DNA from: Bacteroidota bacterium
GTDB lineage: Bacteria; Bacteroidota; Rhodothermia; Rhodothermales; JANQRZ01
DNA length: 54,278 bases
Reading direction: 5' to 3'
Assembly (NCBI GenBank): GCA_038746285.1
Contig: JBCDKT010000026.1
Coordinates: forward strand, 1-54,278
The stretch's first letter is position 1; each line of letters starts with the position of its first letter. Made by a program: the position numbers and the translations under genes. Shown one piece after another: positions 50,601 through 54,278 of the stretch. The notes below the pieces were generated by a model. That model made no database searches and was not told the DNA's origin. It saw only the letters and a program-made list of their open reading frames with translations.

Positions 50601-51007
50601 TCGACGGGCGTGAGCCGGGCGGCCCGGCGCTGGGGAGCGTCGAGGTCGGCCCCGGGCCCCTTCAGCTCGACGACGGCGACCGTCCGGCCGGACGCGTCGA
50701 CGCCGTAGCGGCCGAGCGAGGCGTCAGGGGTCTTGCCGCCAGCGGTCTCGGACGAGGCGCTCTCGGCCTTGAGCTCGTAGCGGTCCGGGGCATCGGCAAA
50801 CTGGCGGTAACCGAGGACGGTCCCGAAGAGGTCGGCGAGGAACTTGCCCTGGTGCGGTTTCTCGTTCTGGCCGACGAAGGCGGGGTCGGCCGACGTCCGC
50901 GCCCACCGGGCGGCGGCTTGGCGCTGGGCGTCCGTGGGGTCCGGGAGCGCGGCCGCTTCGCGGGCGAGCAGACGGGGAGAGACGAGCGGCTTGGACGGGG
51001 CGGGCAC
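47624..51007 (-). CDS. Type IIG (Eco57I-like) restriction-modification enzyme
   Basis: A 1127-residue single-chain R-M protein. The N-terminal nuclease has the PD-(D/E)xK pattern Pro94-Asp95 and Glu114-x-Lys116 (VAVVELKG). A helical linker leads to the N6-adenine methylase with motif I DPACGSGAFL near 466-475 and NPPY near 617-620. The C-terminal 350 residues form the target-recognition domain with the Eco57I-family pattern (FLRGSDVSRWSPEWGGEHMVFTR and similar). The start is a GTG. It should cut DNA outside its recognition site and protect its own DNA. It forms an operon with the HNH gene. The recognition sequence cannot be read from here. Confidence 0.92.
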   Translation of the reverse strand: MPAPSKPLVSPRLLAREAAALPDPTDAQRQAAARWARTSADPAFVGQNEKPHQGKFLADLFGTVLGYRQFADAPDRYELKAESASSETAGGKTPDASLGRYGVDASGRTVAVVELKGPGADLDAPQRRAARLTPVEQAFGYVSKFDGCRWVVVSNFTHVRLYRADRGEGYAVEVRVADLGDDQVLRELLAVLHRDRLLGSGSGPSPTDRLVEASKTQEVEITAEFYKLYRGTRLGLFRDLVDHNPAPEGTPVPEHERALLAAAQTLLDRTLFVCFCEDTGLLPREVLRQALTAAGTGFVTTSRWDQLRGLFRAVDQGNASPRINAYNGGLFAPDPVLDALAVPDEALAPLLDIAAYDFNSDLSVDILGRIFERSIADLEALHAAIDGGDAPARSKRKSDGVFYTPEFVTRFVVAQTVGAWLAEQFEAARAANDFEALPESYTKQRAQAERALWLDYQDRLRRIKVLDPACGSGAFLVAAFDYLHAEYQRVNRKLASFEGGQAGLFDLDRQILQENLYGVDLNAESVEITRLSLWLKTARTDRPLSNLDQTIRTGDSLVVPPESGDAMEPVFDALPAETRARAFDWHAAFPEVFGGPAGGDGQAAPGPLPEGGFDCVLGNPPYVRAEWFTELKPYLAEAFDVYHGSADLYAYFVEQGARLLAPGGKLAYIVSNKWMRAGYGEPLRAFLAEHTVAETVLDFGHAPVFEDADTFPVILSLRVPADGAGEGGGGGSTVQVATVPRERLREAPLAQFVAEEAFRVPWSRFSAEPWSLEPPAVDDLMERLRRAGPGLAEFAGVKPYRGVVTGLNAAFLVDQATRDRLVAEDGRSAEIIKPFLRGSDVSRWSPEWGGEHMVFTRRGIDIDAYPAVKRYLEGFRERLEPKPSGWSGKWPGRKGGAYEWYEIQDSVDYYDLFDGPKLVYQEIQFHPQYALDTDGLYGNNKVFLLPTDDLYLLGVLNSPLMWWYAWRYLPHMKDDALSPAGYLLTDLPIAEPSAETRDTVETHVADLVRLADERRQHAAELLDWLCIEHGVATPGRKLESFWTLDDATFAREVKKRSGHSKLSPALLREILDYYAEATMRLAVLEGSALAHERAITEAVFDAYGITPDERALVWKTAPPRMPLDSPV

Positions 51008-51120
51008 GGAGCGGCGGCTGACGGCGGAACGGGAAGCTACCGGGGCGCGCCGCGATTCGTAGATCGTTTAAGCCTCGTCCGTCGTCGCCCGACTCTCCCG
51101 GGGCACCTCACCTCAATTGA

Positions 51121-51603
51121 ATGCGCCTCCCGCTCGCCCTCCTCTCCGCCCTCCTGCTCTCCGGCTGCACCGGGCTCGCCGAAGCCCTCGACGAGGCGTT
51201 CCCGACCTACGTCGCCGCCGACGTCGAGTCCGTCACGCTCCTCTCGCTCCCGCCGTCGAAGCCGGGCGGCGGGGCGTGGGACCTCAGCGGCGCGGCCGAC
51301 CCGTTCGTGGTCATCCGGGCCGAGAGCGGCGCTGTACTCTACACCGGGTCCGTGGTCGAGAACGCCGTGCCCAGCCGGTACCCGCTCCCGTGGGCCGTCT
51401 CAGGCGTCAGGGTCGGGACCGACGACGTGGTCTGGTTCGAGGTCTACGACGACGACGTGGCCGAGGACGACGTCGTCGCGAGGTACCGCGTCCGGCTCGC
51501 GGACGTGGGCGGGCTGGTCAAGCCCGCGACGTTTCCGCTCCTCGGGCCGGGCGGGCAGCCGATGGCCGAGGTCCGCGTCCGCTGGATCGAGGCGGCGGGG
51601 TAA
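51121..51603 (+). CDS. Lipoprotein with a C2-like beta domain
   Basis: A 160-residue lipoprotein. The signal ends in LLLSGC with Cys16 as the lipid site. The rest is beta-rich: VESVTLLSLPPSKPGG, then DPFVVIRAESGAVLYTG, VWFEVYDDDVAEDDVVARYRVRLADVG. This order of a DPF/Y strand and an acidic DDD loop resembles C2 domains that bind calcium and membranes, a tentative match. It is divergent from the R-M gene and has no operon partner. Function is unknown. Confidence 0.68.
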   Translation: MRLPLALLSALLLSGCTGLAEALDEAFPTYVAADVESVTLLSLPPSKPGGGAWDLSGAADPFVVIRAESGAVLYTGSVVENAVPSRYPLPWAVSGVRVGTDDVVWFEVYDDDVAEDDVVARYRVRLADVGGLVKPATFPLLGPGGQPMAEVRVRWIEAAG

Positions 51604-51688
51604 GCGCCCCGTCGCTGGCCGCCCGGAGGGGTGACAGAGGGTCGGCGCGGGTCGTGCCGACGTTCCCCGTCCACACGGCACCCGCCCC

Positions 51689-52153
51689 ATGCCCCAAGAC
51701 TCTGTCGACCGAGAAGCGTCCCAGGCCCGAGTCGCAACAGCGGAGAACGAGGCTCCTGAGAGCGTCGAGGTGATCCTCGGCCTGCTGCCCGACCTCTCGG
51801 CCGAGGTCGTCCGTCAGGACGTGGCCTCCGGGCGCCTCTACGGCGTCCGCTCCGAGGAGCACGACCGCCTCGTCGGCCTCGTCCGCGCGCTCCGAACTCG
51901 GCTCCGCCAGGCGGAGACCTCCGCGCTCCACGCGCTCATGGCCGCCGGGTGCGACGCCTCGGCCGCGCTCCGCTGGCTCCGGACTGACGCCGACGGGGAG
52001 CCTCGCTACCAGCGGGCCGACGCGGACATGGTCCACATCCCGATCCTGAACGGGATCGACGACCTCGAGAAGCTGGGCGGCGTCGCGTGGCCGCCCCGGT
52101 CGCGCAAGGCCCCCGTGACTGGGGCGGGAGACGAGGGCGACGGAGCGACCTGA
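51689..52153 (+). CDS. Hypothetical plasmid protein
   Basis: A 154-residue soluble protein. It is acidic at the N terminus, and a helical middle part (45-110, EEHDRLVGLVRALRTRLRQAE, SALHALMAAG) is followed by a WLRTDADGEPRYQRADADMVHIPILNGIDDLEK segment. It contains no motif I recognise. It starts at an ATG 85 bp after the lipoprotein and shows normal high-GC codon use, so it is very likely a real gene. It ends just before a convergent small gene. Confidence 0.6.
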   Translation: MPQDSVDREASQARVATAENEAPESVEVILGLLPDLSAEVVRQDVASGRLYGVRSEEHDRLVGLVRALRTRLRQAETSALHALMAAGCDASAALRWLRTDADGEPRYQRADADMVHIPILNGIDDLEKLGGVAWPPRSRKAPVTGAGDEGDGAT

Positions 52154-52169
52154 TCTCACGGGCGACGGC

Positions 52170-52481
52170 TCAGTATTCGGACGGAAGGAGAACGGTCGTC
52201 GCCGAGCGGTCGGCCTCGGTGATGATCCAGAGCCGACCGCCGGCCGTCTCGTAGGCCGAGAGGACGCGGGTGCCCTCCTCGACGGCGCGGTCGTTGGCCC
52301 GTGCGTCGTGCTCGGAGACCGATCCCCAGTCGCCAGCCCGGTGGCGGTGGAGGAGCCCCACGACGTCGAGGCTGTAGTCGCGGACGACGTCGAGGGCGCC
52401 CGGCGTGGCGACCACGTGCCCGAGCGGGAGGCGGACGGGACGGGTCTGGCGACGTTCGGTCTTGGCAGCGGTCGTGCTCAT
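52170..52481 (-). CDS. Conserved small plasmid protein (ITEADRS...TTVLLP family)
   Basis: A 103-residue protein with a pattern I recognise from many plasmid and phage-plasmid proteins of unknown function: LPLGHVVATPGAL, then LLHRHRAGDWG, NDRAVEEGTRVLSAYETAGGRLWIITEADRSATTVLLPSEY. I chose the ATG at 52481 rather than one 51 bases upstream because family members start just before the conserved region. It is encoded next to the RadC-like gene, a frequent pairing on plasmids. Its biochemical role is not known to me. Confidence 0.75.
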   Translation of the reverse strand: MSTTAAKTERRQTRPVRLPLGHVVATPGALDVVRDYSLDVVGLLHRHRAGDWGSVSEHDARANDRAVEEGTRVLSAYETAGGRLWIITEADRSATTVLLPSEY

Positions 52482-52590
52482 GGCAGCGATGGTTGAAGTG
52501 GATGGGTCCCCCGGCGCGGGGGCGTTCGCCACTCGGCGCCTCCTCGCCGGGGGAGCCCAGCCACCACCTGCTGCGGGCCGAACCTCTCAG

Positions 52591-53388
52591 CTAGATCAGC
52601 CCCCGCTCTGCCAGGCTCGTGTGCCCGTGGTCAGTGAGGATCAGGTGGTCGTGGACCGCGATGCCCATGACCTTCCCCGCCTCGACGAGCTGGCGCGTGA
52701 CGGCCACGTCCTCCCGACTCGGCTCCGGGTTGCCGGACGGGTGGTTGTGCGCCAGGAGCACGGCTGCCGCGTTCGCGAGCACCGCCGCCTTGAACACCTG
52801 CCTCGGCTCGACGATCGACGCCGCTAGCCCACCGACCGAGGCCACGTGGAGGCCGGTGAGGGTGTTGGCCGTATCGAGGAAGGCGACCACGAACTCCTCG
52901 CGGTCGCGGTCGGAGAAATACTCGGCGAGCACCGCCGCCGCGTCGGCGGGCGAGCGGACCTGGTCGCGCGTCGGGAACGTGAACGTCCGCTCGCGGACGA
53001 GCCGGGTCGTGTAGAGCGGGACGCCCGAGAACAGGGCGTCCCGGTAGGCCACGTGCACCTCGGGCTGGCGGAGCACGTGGGCAGGCTCTCGAACGACAGA
53101 TTGAGGGCCACTCACTGCAGGCTCGGCCACCGAGCCGTAGAGCACGGTCCGCCGCGCGAACCACGGTGCGTCGGACTCCAGCCGCCGGAGCCGCCCGCGC
53201 ACGGCGAGGCGCCGGGCGTGGTACCGCTCGCGGCGGTCGAGCTTGGGCTGGGGGACGACGGGCACGCCGTCGTAGCGGTCGCCGCCCTCGGGCATCTTGG
53301 CCTCGATGTCGCAGAGCACGCGGAGGTTCAGGGCCGTCAGGCCGCTCGGCGTTGCGAGCCGCGCAGCGTCAGGGTTTCGGTTCGCCAT
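52591..53388 (-). CDS. RadC-like JAB/MPN-domain protein
   Basis: A 265-residue RadC-type protein. The JAMM metal motif HNHPSGNPEPSREDVAVT is complete and is followed by LVEAGKVMGIAVHDHLILTDHGHTSL, with EEFVVAFLDTANTLTGLHVASVGG upstream, as in RadC. The N-terminal half (1-120) is not the usual RadC helix-hairpin-helix and is specific to this plasmid group. Despite the name, these proteins have no proven DNA repair function; many are carried by mobile elements. Start codons at 53388 or 53418 are possible. The upstream region holds a 16-bp inverted repeat. Confidence 0.85.
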   Translation of the reverse strand: MANRNPDAARLATPSGLTALNLRVLCDIEAKMPEGGDRYDGVPVVPQPKLDRRERYHARRLAVRGRLRRLESDAPWFARRTVLYGSVAEPAVSGPQSVVREPAHVLRQPEVHVAYRDALFSGVPLYTTRLVRERTFTFPTRDQVRSPADAAAVLAEYFSDRDREEFVVAFLDTANTLTGLHVASVGGLAASIVEPRQVFKAAVLANAAAVLLAHNHPSGNPEPSREDVAVTRQLVEAGKVMGIAVHDHLILTDHGHTSLAERGLI

Positions 53389-53436
53389 CGGATTCCAGGC
53401 ATCGCTCCGCACAGACACACGTCAGCCGTGGTGGGA

Positions 53437-53479
53437 GCGCCCCCGTCGGCCGACGCGCTCTCGCGGCCGACGGGGGCGC
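53437..53479. repeat. 16-bp perfect inverted repeat upstream of radC
   Basis: Arms at 53437-53452 (GCGCCCCCGTCGGCCG) and 53464-53479 (its exact complement) flank an 11-base loop. The stem is far longer than usual for an operator. It lies between the terminator of the right-edge gene and the RadC start, about 50 bp before the latter, so it may be an attenuator or a second terminator. Confidence 0.55.
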
Positions 53480-53501
53480 CTCTACCTTCCCCCTTTGCGG
53501 C

Positions 53502-53538
53502 AAAAAAGAAGCCCGGCGACCGTGTGGGTCGCCGGGCT
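53502..53538 (-). terminator. Intrinsic terminator of the right-edge gene
   Basis: Reading the minus strand, AGCCCGGCGACC pairs with GGTCGCCGGGCT (53538-53527 and 53521-53510) around a 5-base loop and is followed by TTCTTTTTT (about 53509-53502). It lies about 20 bp after the stop of the gene at 53558. It is the clearest rho-independent terminator in the window. Confidence 0.88.
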
Positions 53539-53557
53539 GTGAGTCCCAGGCTTGGGG

Positions 53558-54244
53558 CTACTCGTCGTCCCAGTCGGTTTCGCCGTAGGCGTCGGTGCCG
53601 TAGAGGAAGCCTCCGTAGCTCGCCCCCGGTGCCACCGTGTCCCGGTAGGTCGCCCGGTAGGCGTACGGGCTCTCCTCGGCCACCGCGTGGGCCTCGGCCC
53701 AGGCCTTCCGGTCGTCGGCCCAGTCGAGCCAAGCCGCCGCAGCCTCGTGCGCCCGGCTGATCGCGACGTGGACCTCGTCTGTCTGGCCTCCGGTCACGTG
53801 GTACCGGAGGACGGTGCCCGTGCCGTAGGCGTCGGACTCCAGCCGGATCAGAGGGGCCACCCACAGAGCGTCCTCCGGCGGGAGCTTCCCGAGCAGGTGC
53901 TTTTCCGCATGCGTGCCCGTCCGGTCGGCCACTTCGAGGAACAGGTGGACCTCGTCGGCCGATGCGTCGTCGGGATCGACCACGGCGATCCGGGCCACCA
54001 GCTCCGGGTACTTGTCGCCAGAGGCGGCCCGAGCGGCGAGCCGTGCGAGCCCAGCGGCCTCGCAGTCTTTGAGGCGCGACGGGAGGATGATCGACCGGCT
54101 GCCGAGCCGGAAGCTCTCGCGCAAGGCGTCCTCCTTCATGAGGTGCGGATGGAACTGGGGGCACGACGTGCGCCGGAGCCAGCAGGCGAACCGGTACCAG
54201 GTCCGGGCCTGAGCGTAGTGCGGACGGGAATAGATGCGGGGCAT
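53558..54244 (-). CDS. Hypothetical protein at the right edge
   Basis: A 228-residue protein without a recognised family. The N-terminal 45 residues are basic and aromatic (YARP-like and CWLRRTSCPQF segments). The middle part is alpha/beta (PELVARIAVVDPDD, EVHLFLEVADRTGTHAEKHLLGKLPPEDALWVAPLIRLE), then comes a helical segment rich in Ala/Trp (SRAHEAAAAWLDWADDRKAWAEAHA) and an acidic Gly/Tyr tail. It is followed by a strong terminator, so it is the last gene of its transcript. Its promoter lies at or beyond the window edge. One 9-mer copy is present. Confidence 0.62.
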   Translation of the reverse strand: MPRIYSRPHYAQARTWYRFACWLRRTSCPQFHPHLMKEDALRESFRLGSRSIILPSRLKDCEAAGLARLAARAASGDKYPELVARIAVVDPDDASADEVHLFLEVADRTGTHAEKHLLGKLPPEDALWVAPLIRLESDAYGTGTVLRYHVTGGQTDEVHVAISRAHEAAAAWLDWADDRKAWAEAHAVAEESPYAYRATYRDTVAPGASYGGFLYGTDAYGETDWDDE

Positions 54245-54278
54245 GACAAGACCTCGAAAGAGGGGCTCGTGACGACCG

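Noticed and set aside
48452-51634. Very long open frame (about 1060 codons) on the plus strand opposite the type IIG gene
   Set aside because: It is the antisense shadow of a clear R-M gene in GC-rich DNA; its composition is Arg/Gly/Glu-rich and has no domain.
52591-53388. RadC as a DNA repair enzyme
   Set aside because: The family name is historical; sequence supports only a JAMM metalloprotein on a mobile element.
1-54278. Insertion sequences or transposases flanking the metal and defence islands
   Set aside because: I found no DDE transposase or terminal inverted repeats; the only recombinase is the tyrosine enzyme at 38.4 kb.

Overview
The window looks like most or all of a conjugative, heavy-metal-resistance plasmid from a high-GC bacterium. 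It carries an iteron origin with a Rep_3-type initiator, ParA with a ribbon-helix-helix (RHH) partner, a relaxase with MobC, and a near-complete Trb-type (Ti-plasmid order) mating apparatus. A CzcA protein fused to a TolC-like domain, an ECF sigma factor paired with a Ser/Thr kinase, and a Bacteroidetes-like TAnnTTTG promoter box suggest the Rhodothermota/Bacteroidota side of the tree (Rubricoccaceae-like). This host assignment is inference. I saw no tRNA, rRNA, CRISPR array or intact insertion sequence. I cannot tell whether the two ends join into a circle.

Layout. 0.3-4.2 kb: an orphan DNA methylase, a plasmid LexA with a candidate operator, and an ECF sigma/kinase pair. 4.2-6.1 kb: the partition pair and a TraF-like protease. 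6.3-21.0 kb: trbB-C-D-E-J-(K)-L-F-G-I and traG, interrupted by two opposite-strand cargo genes, a PD-(D/E)xK-like nuclease and an AAA ATPase. 20.9-32.6 kb: one long minus-strand metal island (ArsR/SmtB regulator, small His/Cys protein, CzcA-TolC fusion, CzcB broken by an amber codon, two methyltransferases, CDF transporter, P1B ATPase). Two near-identical operators bracket the island. 32.7-35.7 kb: relaxase, MobC and an M23 peptidase. 35.9-37.8 kb: iterons and rep. 37.85-39.5 kb: a dif-like palindrome with a tyrosine recombinase. 39.6-40.4 kb: a VapBC-type toxin-antitoxin pair.

From 40.5 to 46.6 kb lies the most unusual part: a tightly packed four-gene operon encoding an adenine-type DNA methylase, a protein with two GHKL ATPase modules (MutL/Hsp90-like at the N terminus, histidine-kinase-like at the C terminus), a receiver-domain protein and an unrecognised protein. 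It looks like DNA modification coupled to phosphorelay signalling, probably for defence, and I cannot match it to a named system. 46.6-51.0 kb holds a type IIG restriction-modification enzyme coupled to an HNH nuclease. 51.1-54.2 kb holds a lipoprotein, small plasmid proteins, a RadC-like protein and a hypothetical protein.

Three DNA-level signals cut across the genes. A 9-mer (GCCTCTGGC or its complement) occurs 31 times by my count. CTAG-rich palindromes sit in five gaps around parA and inside the trb operon. Small palindromes sit at the mob operon and at the metal promoters.
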